Shown here: positions 1-8,986 of the stretch, one piece after another | Layout of the letters: each line of letters begins with the position of its first letter | How positions within the stretch are numbered: position 1 is the stretch's first letter | Assembly (NCBI RefSeq): GCF_029229925.1 | Contig: NZ_CP107254.1 | Span: forward strand, 744,001 to 808,000 | Direction of reading: 5' to 3' | DNA from: Halorhabdus sp. BNX81 | GTDB lineage: Archaea; Halobacteriota; Halobacteria; Halobacteriales; Haloarculaceae | DNA length: 64,000 bases | The notes under the pieces: generated by a model | What the model was told of the DNA's origin: nothing | Seen by the model: only the letters and a program-made list of their open reading frames with translations | The model's database searches: none | Made by a program: the position numbers and the translations under genes

Positions 1-1605
1 GCCGGACGAGTCGGTCAATCGCGTCCCGGTGAACTCGTAGGTGATCCGTTCGCCCTCGGTCGTGAGCACGTCCGCTTCCACAACTGCCCTGCCAGTCGCA
101 AGCGCCTCGTCGATCGCGTCGGCGACGCGCTCGCGTTCTTCTGGTGGGAAAAAGTCGGTCGCCGCCATCGTCTCGATCTCCTCGTCGTCGTAGCCGGTCA
201 CCGCACCGAGGCGATCGTTCCAGCGACGGAGGCTGCCATCGGGATTGATCAGGTATAGCACATCTTCGAGGCTGTTGAGTGTTTCCTCGATGAACGCACG
301 CTCGGCTTCAAGTTTCGACTGTCGTTCCTTGCGCTGGGTAACATCTCTGGTTGCACCGACGAGTTCGACGACCGTGCCCGCCTCGACGACGGGTGCGAGT
401 TTCGTGTGAAACTGCCTGGGTTCGTCGTGGGGACCGACCGGCAACGCCACTTCGTATTCGATCGGTTCTTGCCGATCGACGCACTCGCGATACTGGGATT
501 CGATTTCGGTCCCGATGTCAGCGCCGTAGATGTCGGTGGGGCTTTTCCCTTCGATGTCCTCGGTCGAGTGGCCGGTCAGCGCCTCGTACGCCCGATTTAC
601 CCGCCGGATTCGAAACCGCTGCTCGGGGCTGACGTCGACCAGGAAGATCCCATCCTGGGCGTGTTCGAACACCGTCTCCGCCTGGCTCCGATAGCGTTTC
701 CGTTCCAGCAATTGCGTGAACCACCGGGCGAGCAGCTCGAAGAACGTCTTCTCGTCGTTGGTGAACGGTTCCTCACGCGGGTCGCTGCTGACGTAACACA
801 GTGTGCCGAACAACTCACTCTCCACGAGCAGTTTCCGGCCGATGTAACAGCCCAACTCGAAGTGCTGGTAGGCAGGATCGTCCTCCCAGCCAGCTCCTGG
901 GGCGTCGTGAACGTCGAAGATCGAGTCGGAGTCGATCGTTCGTCGACAGTACGTTTTCGAGAGGTCGGTTACTCCCTTCTGGACGATTTCGGACCCGGTC
1001 ACGCTGATCACTTCGTGTCGGTTCCGATCCTCGTCGATCTTGACGAGATGGCCGTTTTCAGCGCCGAGGCGCTCGCGGCCCAGTTCGAGCAACTGATGGG
1101 CTTTCTCGTCGGTTGTGGTGTCCGGATCGGCGGTGATATCCAGAAGTTCCCGCCGATACCGCTCGCTTTCGCGTTCCCGTTGGTCGTATCGGGCGACCGT
1201 GATCTCGGCTTCGCGGCGGGAGACGAGGTTTTCGATCCGGTTGGCAAGCACCGTGTACTGATCGGTCCCGCTTCCCTTCTGGAGGTACTCGCTCACCCCG
1301 GCCGAGATTGCCTCGCTGGCGATCGTCTCGCTTCCTTTGGCGGTGAATAGGACAAACGGGAGGTCGGGGTGGTCCTTGCGAACGGCTTTGAGAAATTCGA
1401 TCCCGTCTTGGCCCGGCATCTCGTAGTCCGAAACGATGCAGTCGTAGGCATTCTCCGTGAGGCGATCCAACCCATCCGCGGCACTCGTCGCAACGTCGAC
1501 CGTGAACCGCTCGTTTTTCCGCTGTAAAAATTCGGCCGTGATCTCGAGGAAGTCCGGTTCGTCATCGACGTGGAGGATACGGACCGGCTCGGTTGTCTCG
1601 CTCAT
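1..1605 (-). CDS. Response-regulator/GAF/PAS sensory protein, partial (3' end outside the window)
   Basis: This is probably a cytoplasmic two-component sensor; its output domain lies beyond the left edge. The visible 535 codons start at the ATG at 1605 and stay open to base 1. In order they hold a receiver domain (about 1-120; acidic pocket LHVDDEPD, phospho-acceptor D60 in IVSDYEMPG), a GAF domain (about 160-305), a PAS domain (about 315-430, opening with FEHAQDGIFLVD) and a second PAS domain cut by the edge. Haloarchaeal proteins of this layout usually end in a HisKA/HATPase pair, but that part is not visible. Its N-terminal layout resembles the complete protein at 34938-37637. The start follows from the receiver beginning directly at MSETTEPVRILHVDD. 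Confidence 0.85.
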   Translation of the reverse strand, partial: MSETTEPVRILHVDDEPDFLEITAEFLQRKNERFTVDVATSAADGLDRLTENAYDCIVSDYEMPGQDGIEFLKAVRKDHPDLPFVLFTAKGSETIASEAISAGVSEYLQKGSGTDQYTVLANRIENLVSRREAEITVARYDQRERESERYRRELLDITADPDTTTDEKAHQLLELGRERLGAENGHLVKIDEDRNRHEVISVTGSEIVQKGVTDLSKTYCRRTIDSDSIFDVHDAPGAGWEDDPAYQHFELGCYIGRKLLVESELFGTLCYVSSDPREEPFTNDEKTFFELLARWFTQLLERKRYRSQAETVFEHAQDGIFLVDVSPEQRFRIRRVNRAYEALTGHSTEDIEGKSPTDIYGADIGTEIESQYRECVDRQEPIEYEVALPVGPHDEPRQFHTKLAPVVEAGTVVELVGATRDVTQRKERQSKLEAERAFIEETLNSLEDVLYLINPDGSLRRWNDRLGAVTGYDDEEIETMAATDFFPPEERERVADAIDEALATGRAVVEADVLTTEGERITYEFTGTRLTDSSG

Positions 1606-1780
1606 GTTCGTTCCAATATGGGATGTTTTCACAATGCAAGGTAATAAGTTGTAGGCACGCCGGTACTTTTCAGTGGATGCTCGGGGCGGCCCTGAGCGGT
1701 TGTGACTGCGTGGAATTGATTGGCACTCACCGGACGCGACCGACGGGAGCGTCCGGCCTTTTTGGTCGAGCTTTTTGCGA

Positions 1781-1803
1781 GGAGGGTCGCCCTGCGACCC
1801 TCC
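1781..1803 (-). terminator. Perfect 10-bp hairpin after the PAPS-reductase-like gene
   Basis: GGAGGGTCGC and its exact reverse complement flank a 3-base loop, just past the stop of the gene ending at 1822. A second inverted repeat (GGACGC/GCGTCC type) lies at about 1731-1756. On the transcribed minus strand the hairpin is followed by A runs, not the U run expected of an archaeal terminator, so a transcript-end or stability role is only a guess. Confidence 0.35.
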
Positions 1804-1821
1804 GAAGTAAAAAGGTCGTCC

Positions 1822-2799
1822 TTACATGTAGCCGAGATCGCGCAGCCGTTCCATCAGGTCTTCCTTGTCCTGGGCGCGGCCGGCGCGCTCGGTCGTGTTG
1901 GCCATGTCCTGGAGCCAGGCGGGCTCTTCGGCGGATTTGTCCGTACTGACCTGGCTCCCGAGCGACCGGAAACCGGCGAAGTACTTGGGGCTGACCGGGA
2001 CGTCTTCCTTCTCGACGCCTTCCGGCAGATCGTCCTGGCCCTGCGGGACGTACCCATCGTCCGGAAACGCCTCGACCGTGTCCGGGACCGCGAAGTGCCA
2101 GAAGGCCTCCCAGACATCCGGTTCGGCGAACTGGAGGATCGGCTGGATTCGGTCGTGGGGCGGGTAGATGTCGGGGTCGTGGCGCGGGCTGAAGAACGTC
2201 TCGTCGGCGCGGGCCTCCTGTTCGTCCCAGCGGACGCCGCTGAGGATCCCATCGACGTCGTGCTCTTCGATGGCGTCGTTGAGCGCGACGGTCTTCAGCA
2301 GGTGGTTGCCCACGTAGGTATCCAGCAGGAACGGGAACGTGTCTTCCTCGTATTCGAGGATGTTCCGGATGTGGTGCTGGTTGTGCTCGCTCAGCGCATC
2401 GACGGGGATGTCGTCACCGGGTTCGAGCCCGTTCGCCTCGACGTACTCGCCGACGTCGGTGTTACGGGCCCAGATGACTTCGAGGTCCCATTCGTCGGCC
2501 CAGTGTTCGACGAAGTCGATGAGCTCGTCGAAGTGCTGGTAGTGGTCGATGAACACGACTGGGGGGACCTCGAGGTCGAAGCGGTCGGCGACCTCTTTGA
2601 CGAAGTAAAGCGTCAGCGTCGAGTCCTTGCCGCCGGTCCACATCACGACCGGGTTGTCGTACTGTTCGAGCCCTTCCTTCGTGACCTCGATGGCCTTCTC
2701 GATCTTGTGCTCGATGCTCGGATAATCCGCGGGGTCCTCGCCGTCGCCGTCCGAATAGTCGACGTCGAGATACGCGGGGAAGTCGGCTGCGCTCGTCAT
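1822..2799 (-). CDS. Phosphoadenosine phosphosulfate reductase family (PP-loop ATPase-type) protein
   Basis: This is a 325-residue PP-loop protein of the PAPS reductase/ATP sulfurylase small-subunit superfamily. The nucleotide-binding loop WTGGKDSTL sits near residues 53-61, followed by a Rossmann-like strand (PPVVFIDHYQHFDEL) in the usual place. Family members bind an adenylyl nucleotide and act in sulfate activation or reduction, tRNA thiolation or DNA phosphorothioation. The substrate here cannot be read from sequence. No sulfate-assimilation gene is adjacent: the upstream neighbour is an uncharacterised acidic protein and the downstream one a sensor. The first ATG (MTSAADFPAYLDV) is the only start before the PP-loop. 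An AT-rich palindrome lies directly upstream of it. Confidence 0.8.
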   Translation of the reverse strand: MTSAADFPAYLDVDYSDGDGEDPADYPSIEHKIEKAIEVTKEGLEQYDNPVVMWTGGKDSTLTLYFVKEVADRFDLEVPPVVFIDHYQHFDELIDFVEHWADEWDLEVIWARNTDVGEYVEANGLEPGDDIPVDALSEHNQHHIRNILEYEEDTFPFLLDTYVGNHLLKTVALNDAIEEHDVDGILSGVRWDEQEARADETFFSPRHDPDIYPPHDRIQPILQFAEPDVWEAFWHFAVPDTVEAFPDDGYVPQGQDDLPEGVEKEDVPVSPKYFAGFRSLGSQVSTDKSAEEPAWLQDMANTTERAGRAQDKEDLMERLRDLGYM

Positions 2800-2804
2800 G
2801 CGTG

Positions 2805-2820
2805 TAATTACATATAATTA
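2805..2820 (-). promoter_or_regulatory. TAATTA-CATA-TAATTA palindrome at the PAPS-reductase-like start
   Basis: Two TAATTA arms are separated by CATA and end 6 bases before the start codon at 2799. The box is AT-rich enough to be a TATA element. It is too close to the ATG for ordinary leaderless spacing, so it may instead be an operator. Confidence 0.4.
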
Positions 2821-2873
2821 GACTCCGCAAGAGTCTTTCGAAACGGACAACCCAGCCCGTCGGGAGCGTCGCC

Positions 2874-3452
2874 TCAGTGGATGAATTCGTTGTCGCGCCA
2901 GTCGACCCCGCCTTCTCCCTCGTCGTCGGCGGGGTCCTCGGTGACGGCGACGGAGGCTGGCGTTCGTTCGCCGTCGACGATCTGGACCGCCTGTAGTTCC
3001 TCGTCGACCGCCACGATCGCCGTGAGTGTCCCCTTCTCGGCAATCTCGGCGATGCCACACAGCACTTCGAACATCGGGAACTGCAGGGTCGTGTTCTGCA
3101 GTACCGTCTCGCGGTCCCCCTTGAAGCAGGCGTACTCGACGAGTTCGGATTCGATCTCCTCCTCTTCCTCTTCGAGTGCGCCCCACTGGCCGCCACCGCC
3201 GGTCCCGCGTGGGGGTTCGGGTTCTTCCTCGTAGACGCGATTTTCGGTCACGCTGGCCTTGAGCTGGGCGGTCGGCGTGTATTTGCTGATGCTCTCATCA
3301 GTGGCGACCGCGCTCAAAATCAGCGTGTTGTTCCGTCGCGTGATCTCAACGTCGTCGATCTCTTCGGGCAACTCGGGGTCGTCGAAGTGATCGTGGACGT
3401 CTTCGAGGGGCAGTTCGAGCGTCGAGTGGAGTCTGTATACGCGGCTCGTCAT
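2874..3452 (-). CDS. Conserved haloarchaeal protein of unknown function
   Basis: A 192-residue acidic soluble protein with no recognised catalytic motif. The N-terminal half (MTSRVYRLHSTLELPLEDVH, residues 1-20) is followed by an alternating beta-rich stretch. A Gly/Pro/Glu-rich linker (about residues 90-115, including a run of six Glu broken once) separates it from a C-terminal segment with a single Cys (YACFKGDRETV). There is no signal peptide or membrane helix. It is transcribed towards the PP-loop gene with about 75 bases between them. The regular amphipathic pattern and haloarchaeal composition support a real gene. A haloarchaeal DUF assignment is likely (I suspect DUF7110) but could not be checked. 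Confidence 0.7.
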   Translation of the reverse strand: MTSRVYRLHSTLELPLEDVHDHFDDPELPEEIDDVEITRRNNTLILSAVATDESISKYTPTAQLKASVTENRVYEEEPEPPRGTGGGGQWGALEEEEEEIESELVEYACFKGDRETVLQNTTLQFPMFEVLCGIAEIAEKGTLTAIVAVDEELQAVQIVDGERTPASVAVTEDPADDEGEGGVDWRDNEFIH

Positions 3453-3695
3453 GGTTTGAACAGGGAATATGGCCGTCTCGCGCGACGATTGTGTAACACC
3501 AATATTCGTGTGCTTATACGGGGCCCGGGCATATATGGCCTGCCCTTTCCACCACAGATCACCGACTCCATCTATCGCCCTTAGAGAGCCGTTGGCCCCG
3601 ATACGCTCTGGGAACCGGATTGGCGTGTGCCCGGAACATGGGGCCAGTAACTCGCCGTTCCAAACGGTTTTGTTCGCCCACGCCGGTCATTTTGT

Positions 3696-5096
3696 ATGAG
3701 CATTCACGTCGCAGTCGTTGGCGCATACGGAAGTGCCGGCGCGGCAGTCGCCGGTGATCTGGCCGACGATCCCGAGATCGAACTCACACTGATCGACGAC
3801 GGCGACCCCGGCGGTGGCCTGTGTATTCTCCGCGGATGTATGCCCTCAAAGGAAGTACTCTCGGCCGCCGAGCACCGATTTGCGGCCCGGAAGGACGAGC
3901 GACTCGTCGGTGAGGTGCCGGATGTCGATATCGATGCCGTCGTCGAGCGCAAGAACGAGCATACCTCGGGATTCGCACAGCATCGCCGCGACGCGATCGC
4001 CGAACTTGCCGAGCAGGACAACGTCGAGTTCATCCACGACACTGCTCGATTCGTCGATGATCGGGTTCTCGACGTCGACGGCCGTCGGATCGAGCCCGAC
4101 TACGTCGTGATCGCGACGGGATCGAACGTGGCCATTCCGCCGATCCCCGGCATTGAGGACGTCCCAGTCGGGACAAGTGCCGACGTCCTCGACCGCACCA
4201 AGTTCGGCGACTCCGCGATCGCGCTGGGACTCGGATACATCGGGCTGGAACTCGTCCCGTACCTGACCGAGGCCGCCGACATGGATCTGACTGTCGTCGA
4301 GGCGCTCCCCGACGTCCTCGAGGAGGCCGACGAGCCCTTCGGCGAGGAACTGCTCGACTACTACAAGGCGCACTTCGACGTCGACGTGCTGCTGGACGCC
4401 GAGGGCCAGCACGTCGAGCAGACAGCGGACGGCGGCGTCCGGATGACCGTCGACGCCGGTGGGGAAACGCACACGGTCGAAGCCGACGAACTGTTCGCTT
4501 TCACCGGCCGCGAGCCGGCACTCGATCGGCTCGGCATCGAGAACACGTCTCTCTCGCCAGGCGAGAGCTGGGTTGCCGACACGATGCAGGCCGCAGGCGA
4601 CGACCGGGTGTTCGTCGTCGGGGACGTCAATGGCCGCGAACCCATCCTCCACGTTGCCAAGGAGGAAGGGTTCACCGCCGCGGACAATATCCGCCATCAC
4701 CGTGACGGCGACACCCTCGAGGAGTACGAGAACGTCCACCACCATGTCATCTTCTCGGGGCTTGGCGTCCTCCCCTATGCCCGCGTCGGCCACTCGGTCG
4801 AGTCGGCCGAGGCTGCCGGCCTGGACTTTGTGACAGCTACCCGCGACGCCTCCAGCGACGGCGTGTTCAAGACGAAAGACGTTGCCGACGGACTCGCACG
4901 ACTCGTCGTCGGCACCGACGGCACGGTCCTGGGGTATCAAGGGCTACACTACCATGCCGACGTGATGGCCAAGACGATGCAACTCGCCGTCGAGATGGAA
5001 CTCGACGTCCGGGAGATCCCCGACCGGGCCTACCACCCGACGACGCCCGAAGTTCTCGACGGCCTCATCGGCGATACGGCGGCAAAACTCGACTGA
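3696..5096 (+). CDS. FAD-dependent pyridine nucleotide-disulfide oxidoreductase (dihydrolipoyl dehydrogenase family)
   Basis: A class I flavoprotein disulfide reductase of 466 residues, the usual family length. It has an N-terminal FAD-binding strand (VAVVGAYGSAG, residues 5-15), the redox-active pair C43 and C48 in GGLCILRGCMPSK, an NAD(P) fold near IALGLGYIGLELV, the second FAD motif VFVVGDVNG, and a C-terminal dimer region with YHPTTPEVLDGL replacing the HPTxxE of dihydrolipoyl dehydrogenase. Three N-terminal features are atypical: Tyr inside the glycine motif, the DDPEIEL insertion, and GGGL before the first Cys. No 2-oxoacid dehydrogenase genes flank it, so a stand-alone disulfide or quinone reductase is as likely as a lipoamide dehydrogenase. 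A weak CTCCA/TGGAG hairpin follows the stop. Confidence 0.85.
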   Translation: MSIHVAVVGAYGSAGAAVAGDLADDPEIELTLIDDGDPGGGLCILRGCMPSKEVLSAAEHRFAARKDERLVGEVPDVDIDAVVERKNEHTSGFAQHRRDAIAELAEQDNVEFIHDTARFVDDRVLDVDGRRIEPDYVVIATGSNVAIPPIPGIEDVPVGTSADVLDRTKFGDSAIALGLGYIGLELVPYLTEAADMDLTVVEALPDVLEEADEPFGEELLDYYKAHFDVDVLLDAEGQHVEQTADGGVRMTVDAGGETHTVEADELFAFTGREPALDRLGIENTSLSPGESWVADTMQAAGDDRVFVVGDVNGREPILHVAKEEGFTAADNIRHHRDGDTLEEYENVHHHVIFSGLGVLPYARVGHSVESAEAAGLDFVTATRDASSDGVFKTKDVADGLARLVVGTDGTVLGYQGLHYHADVMAKTMQLAVEMELDVREIPDRAYHPTTPEVLDGLIGDTAAKLD

Positions 5097-5334
5097 CCTC
5101 CATCCCGGTGGAGCCGGGGGTGGTGTATTCCATGACATGGGGCAGGATCGGCGTCGAAAAATGCGTTCGGCAGGTGAGTGAGCTGATTGTCGCTCAAAGA
5201 CGGTTCTCTTCCAGAACTGGTCGGACACCATGATGATCGTGCTTTCCGGATTGTTCTCACGTTCATCGTTGGTGATTGCGACGACGCAAAGGCATTCGTT
5301 AGACTGAAATATAGGCTATTGTACCATTTGGGAT

Positions 5335-6510
5335 ATGCCCTCCGTGACACGTCGTGGAGCCCTCGCCGTCCTCGGAAGCGTCGTTGGCGGCATCGCTGGC
5401 TGTGCCAGTCTCCGCGGGAAAGAATCGCCCCCGATTCAGCGCTCGTGGCATACGGGAATTCACGAGTGCTCATCCGTCGCCATGACCGCCACAGGCCATC
5501 TCCTTGCTGGCTGGCACGGTCCGTTCCGCGACCAGCCGATCGTCGCTGGCCTGGATCGCACCACCGGGGAAACCACGTGGACGGTGACAGTCGGGAAAGG
5601 CAAAAACTCACCCATTGGTGTCGATGGCGGCCAGGCCTATGCCATTTCGAAGGCCGAAACGATGATCGCCGTCGATGCAGCCGCTGGTGACACCATCTGG
5701 CAGCGCCCGCTTGCTCCGATCGACGATGCTGACCCCGGCGTCGTCGAGTTTGCCCCGATTCCCCTCGGCGACCGTCTTGTGGTCCCGATCTCCGGCACCG
5801 AAGATGACATCCCGGATCGGTTGGTCGTGGTCGACCGCGCCGACGGTGAGACGCGTTTCATCCACCCATTGCCCGCGTCGCTGTCGGGTGCTCCTGGCGC
5901 GACAGCAAATGGGGTGATTGCACCCCTCGTCGACGGCCGTGTTCTCTTCCTCGATCGGACTGGGGCGGTCGAATGGACTCGCGAGATTGGGGCGGCGCTC
6001 TCAGCCGTGAGTGCTGTTGATGGGGCTGCATATCTCGGTGCCGCCACGGAGGAACTACTGGCGATGGACGCCACGACTGGGAGCGTACTGTGGCGTGGCC
6101 AGTTGTCAAATACCGTGTTCACTCGTCCGCTAGTGGCCGATGACCGCGTGTACGTTGGTGGTGCCGACTACACTCTCCGGGCGTTCGACACGGTCTCGGG
6201 CCAGCAGCTGTGGCGCGATGACCTCGGGAACGCCGTGACGCACGGCCCACTGCCGGTCGGTGATCGCCTGGTGACGCTGGTCGGCGGGAACCACCGCATC
6301 CGTGGCTCAAGCGGCACTATCCCGTTCGACCCGACCGTTCTCTATGTCCACGAACAGGACGGGACACGTGTCCGGACAGTTCCGCTTGATGGGCGGCCCT
6401 TCGAGGACGGCGGCGGCGTGGAGTGGGCACAGGCAGCTGGCGAGACCGTCTATCTGGGACAAACGTTTGGTCTGACACGGCTCGCCCCGGAGGCGATTAC
6501 CGATGCGTGA
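5335..6510 (+). CDS. Tat-type lipoprotein with PQQ-like beta-propeller repeats
   Basis: A 391-residue predicted exported lipoprotein. The N-terminus has twin arginines (TRRGAL), a hydrophobic stretch and a lipobox ending at C23 (GIAGC). The body is built of propeller blades of the PQQ/BamB type, each with the 'G...W' signature (DRTTGETTWTV, AAAGDTIWQRPL, TTGSVLWRGQL, VSGQQLWRDDL). Haloarchaeal proteins of this kind sit outside the membrane and have no proven substrate; redox cofactor binding is not shown by the sequence. Its end overlaps the start of a second propeller lipoprotein by 8 bases, so the two are probably co-transcribed and may work together. Confidence 0.85.
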   Translation: MPSVTRRGALAVLGSVVGGIAGCASLRGKESPPIQRSWHTGIHECSSVAMTATGHLLAGWHGPFRDQPIVAGLDRTTGETTWTVTVGKGKNSPIGVDGGQAYAISKAETMIAVDAAAGDTIWQRPLAPIDDADPGVVEFAPIPLGDRLVVPISGTEDDIPDRLVVVDRADGETRFIHPLPASLSGAPGATANGVIAPLVDGRVLFLDRTGAVEWTREIGAALSAVSAVDGAAYLGAATEELLAMDATTGSVLWRGQLSNTVFTRPLVADDRVYVGGADYTLRAFDTVSGQQLWRDDLGNAVTHGPLPVGDRLVTLVGGNHRIRGSSGTIPFDPTVLYVHEQDGTRVRTVPLDGRPFEDGGGVEWAQAAGETVYLGQTFGLTRLAPEAITDA

Positions 6511-7831
6511 ACCCGACACCGCTGGCGATACACAGAACTCTCGACAGCCCGCAACCAAGCGAGAAGGCAGCCGGTACTACTCTCGCCGTCAGGCCCTCGT
6601 CTCGCTTACGTCGGTTGGGACGCTCGCGCTGGCCGGGTGCAATCTCCAGTCGGTGATGACAGGTGTGCAACCACTCTGGGAACGGGATTTCTCGTCTGCG
6701 ATGGCCGCGGGCCCGCCAGCCGCGACTGATGAACACGTTGTCGTCGGTGGACAGGATACGCAACTGCACGCGTTCAGTGCTGACGGGGAGCGAACCTTTC
6801 GCTTCGAAACCGGTGGCCCGATCGAGGCACGACCGGCTGTCCCTGCATCGGGTGGACCGGTACATGTCCACAGCACTGACGGTGACCTCTACACGGTCGG
6901 ACTGTCGGGGGCGAAGCTATGGCATGTGGAGGGCCAGGCACAGAACAGATGGCTCGATCGTCAGGGCCCGTTGCTGTTCGGCACCGCTCGGGACGGCCGT
7001 GGAGTCACCGGCTACGATGCGCGTGATGGTACACGTCGTTTCCAGCTGTCGGGCCAAGCCGATCCGTACCCTCCCTCTCCGTTCAGTAGGTCCCCCACGC
7101 TCAGTGGGTCGGTGTGCCTCCTTTCGGCTACGAACTCGGATGGAGACGAGAAGCTGGTGGCGCACGCTCCGAGGTCTGGTGAAGTGCTGTGGGAGTCGAA
7201 AGCTCGCGATGGGTCTCCCTCCGTCGTAGCTGCGGATGAGTGGGTCCTCACGGCGTATTGGCGGAGTGACTCATATTCTACCGTGTGCATGCGCCGGGCC
7301 AGCAATGGCCATATCCGATGGCAGACTGCGGTTGCTGGCGACGTCTCCAGTCATTTTGGATCGCCACTCTGGCTTGGCGAGCACGTCTATGTGCAAAGTA
7401 GCCGTGACGAACGTCCGGATGAACTCGTCGCCATCGACCGTGCGGATGGATCCATTCAGTGGCGTCGAAGCGTCGGATACGAACTCGAGAGGGTGACGCC
7501 GACTTCTGCGGGCGTCTTCGTTGCGAGCTCGGTCGTTGACCCCGACGGCGGTATCTTGGTTCGGCTGGACGCTTTTTCCCTCGATGGCACCCGGCGATGG
7601 CAGACGACGACTGATGTCCACATCGGCGGGACAGTTCAATCGCTGGGGCGTGTCGGTGGGGTTCTCTTTGTTGCCAGCGACAACGAAATCGCTGCCTATG
7701 ACCCTGACAGCGGTTCGCGTCGGTGGCAATACAACCCGGAATCCTCGCAGATTGGCGTGTCGGCGGCTGATGGTGCGCTGTACATTTCACACAGAGATAC
7801 CGGGGGCCTGGCGCGATTGCCAACGGATTGA
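6503..7831 (+). CDS. Second Tat-type beta-propeller lipoprotein
   Basis: A 442-residue lipoprotein whose ATG lies inside the last codons of the preceding gene. A 28-residue hydrophilic leader precedes the twin-arginine motif (SRRQAL), the hydrophobic segment and the lipobox LALAGC with C46. Propeller blades follow, recognisable by repeated GxxxW elements (PRSGEVLWESKA, ASNGHIRWQTAV, RADGSIQWRRSV, PDSGSRRWQYN). Length and architecture match its neighbour, which suggests a tandem duplication followed by divergence. An internal ATG would remove the acidic leader, but the Tat motif fits either choice. The base composition is slightly less GC-rich than that of core genes. Confidence 0.85.
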   Translation: MREPDTAGDTQNSRQPATKREGSRYYSRRQALVSLTSVGTLALAGCNLQSVMTGVQPLWERDFSSAMAAGPPAATDEHVVVGGQDTQLHAFSADGERTFRFETGGPIEARPAVPASGGPVHVHSTDGDLYTVGLSGAKLWHVEGQAQNRWLDRQGPLLFGTARDGRGVTGYDARDGTRRFQLSGQADPYPPSPFSRSPTLSGSVCLLSATNSDGDEKLVAHAPRSGEVLWESKARDGSPSVVAADEWVLTAYWRSDSYSTVCMRRASNGHIRWQTAVAGDVSSHFGSPLWLGEHVYVQSSRDERPDELVAIDRADGSIQWRRSVGYELERVTPTSAGVFVASSVVDPDGGILVRLDAFSLDGTRRWQTTTDVHIGGTVQSLGRVGGVLFVASDNEIAAYDPDSGSRRWQYNPESSQIGVSAADGALYISHRDTGGLARLPTD

Positions 7832-8004
7832 TCCAGGAGTACTCGATTATCTGGACCAGATTGTAAGTCGGACATCATCTACCAATGACGCGACGACGCC
7901 GAGCGTGCGCGATCCTGGTACGGCGAATTTCGAGAACTCGTCTAATGTGTGTGGTTCAATGGCGCGCTATCGTCCCCTACGTGCCCGACGCCGGAAGAAA
8001 TTCG

Positions 8005-8343
8005 TCAGTCGTCCGCGGCTGCTTCGTCGCCCGCACCCGCTTCGACGGCCGCCTCGGCTTCGATGCTCGGGGGATACTTGCCCCGATCGAGTTTGAGATC
8101 CGACTGCGGGCGGGCCATGCAGGTCAGCGCGTAGTTCTCTTTCTCTTCCTCGGTCAGTCCCCGGGCAGCCGGTTGGGTGACCTCGCCCTCGACGATCTTC
8201 GCCGAACAGGCGAGACACATGCCGACCCGGCAGGAGTACTCCTGGGCGATCCCTTCGTCGAGACACCGGCTCAGAATAGTGTCCGTGTCCTCGACCTGGA
8301 TGATTTCCCCGGTGCCCACAAACTCGACGGTGTATTCAGCCAT
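8005..8343 (-). CDS. 2Fe-2S ferredoxin (plant type)
   Basis: A 112-residue soluble electron carrier. The cluster ligands are C38, C43 and C46 (YSCRVGMCLACSAK) and C75 (ALTCMARP), giving the plant-type C-x4-C-x2-C...C pattern. The start MAEYTVEFVG is preferred over an upstream in-frame codon because the beta-grasp domain begins there and TATA-like DNA lies just upstream. A short acidic Ala/Glu/Asp tail after residue 95 is typical of halophilic ferredoxins. It lacks the long acidic N-terminal insertion of the main haloarchaeal ferredoxin, so it is probably an accessory one. The redox partner is unknown. Confidence 0.9.
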   Translation of the reverse strand: MAEYTVEFVGTGEIIQVEDTDTILSRCLDEGIAQEYSCRVGMCLACSAKIVEGEVTQPAARGLTEEEKENYALTCMARPQSDLKLDRGKYPPSIEAEAAVEAGAGDEAAADD

Positions 8344-8448
8344 AGGGTGGCGTACGCAAGTCCCCGACAAAACTCTTTATGGGATCGACGGGGGTGGCAT
8401 CTACGTTCAACCAAAAAAACATATGGTTTGACGAGAGAAATTCTTTAT

Positions 8449-8871
8449 ATGCCGCCTGAAATATCCCGGCGAGCGGTTCTCGGTCTCGGTGGTGCCGCAG
8501 TCGGTGCCGGGCTCTTGGGTGTGGGCCTGACGAGTGGATCCGAGACGGAATCGACGGTTCCGATATTCGTCGAAAACCGCGCCGACAGTGAGTATACAGT
8601 CGTTGTTATCATCGATCTTCTGGAAGAACTCGCTACGAAGACGGTCACTGTCGCTCCCGGGAAGCGCTCATTTGCACTCCGAGTCCCGGAGGGCGAGTTC
8701 GGACTCACAGCCGACTTGGCGAACGGCGAGAGTGGATTTGATTCCACGGTGCCATCGCCGGAGGAGGACTTTTATACGGAGACGGGATTCTTCGTCGTGG
8801 TGACGGAGGCGAACGGGCACGAGCGCCGATTGTGGATCGAAAACGCCAACGGCGACTGGCATTCGAACTGA
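8449..8871 (+). CDS. Small Tat-exported protein of unknown function
   Basis: A 140-residue protein beginning MPPEISRRAVLGLGGAAVG, a clear twin-arginine signal (SRRAVLG) with a long glycine/alanine hydrophobic core. There is no lipobox Cys, so the product is either released or membrane-anchored by the uncleaved signal. The mature part (about residues 35-140) looks like a small beta-sandwich: TVPIFVENRADSEYTVVV is followed by VTVAPGKRSFALRVPEGEF. No catalytic residues are recognised. This start gives a perfectly placed Tat signal, and the upstream in-frame extension crosses the ferredoxin promoter and is not coding-like. Confidence 0.75.
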   Translation: MPPEISRRAVLGLGGAAVGAGLLGVGLTSGSETESTVPIFVENRADSEYTVVVIIDLLEELATKTVTVAPGKRSFALRVPEGEFGLTADLANGESGFDSTVPSPEEDFYTETGFFVVVTEANGHERRLWIENANGDWHSN

Positions 8872-8986
8872 TAGCGGACAATCTCGGACGGCGATCACGG
8901 TCCTCGGTGATTAGATGTCTTCCACTATCGTCGTTTGGTCCTGTCTGGTGTTTCGGTAGTCATATCGGGAGTCGAGACCACCACAG

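Noticed and set aside
406-1350. Long + strand open frame opposite the sensor gene
   Set aside because: The minus strand reads continuous receiver, GAF and PAS domains; the + frame is a GC-rich shadow without family motifs.
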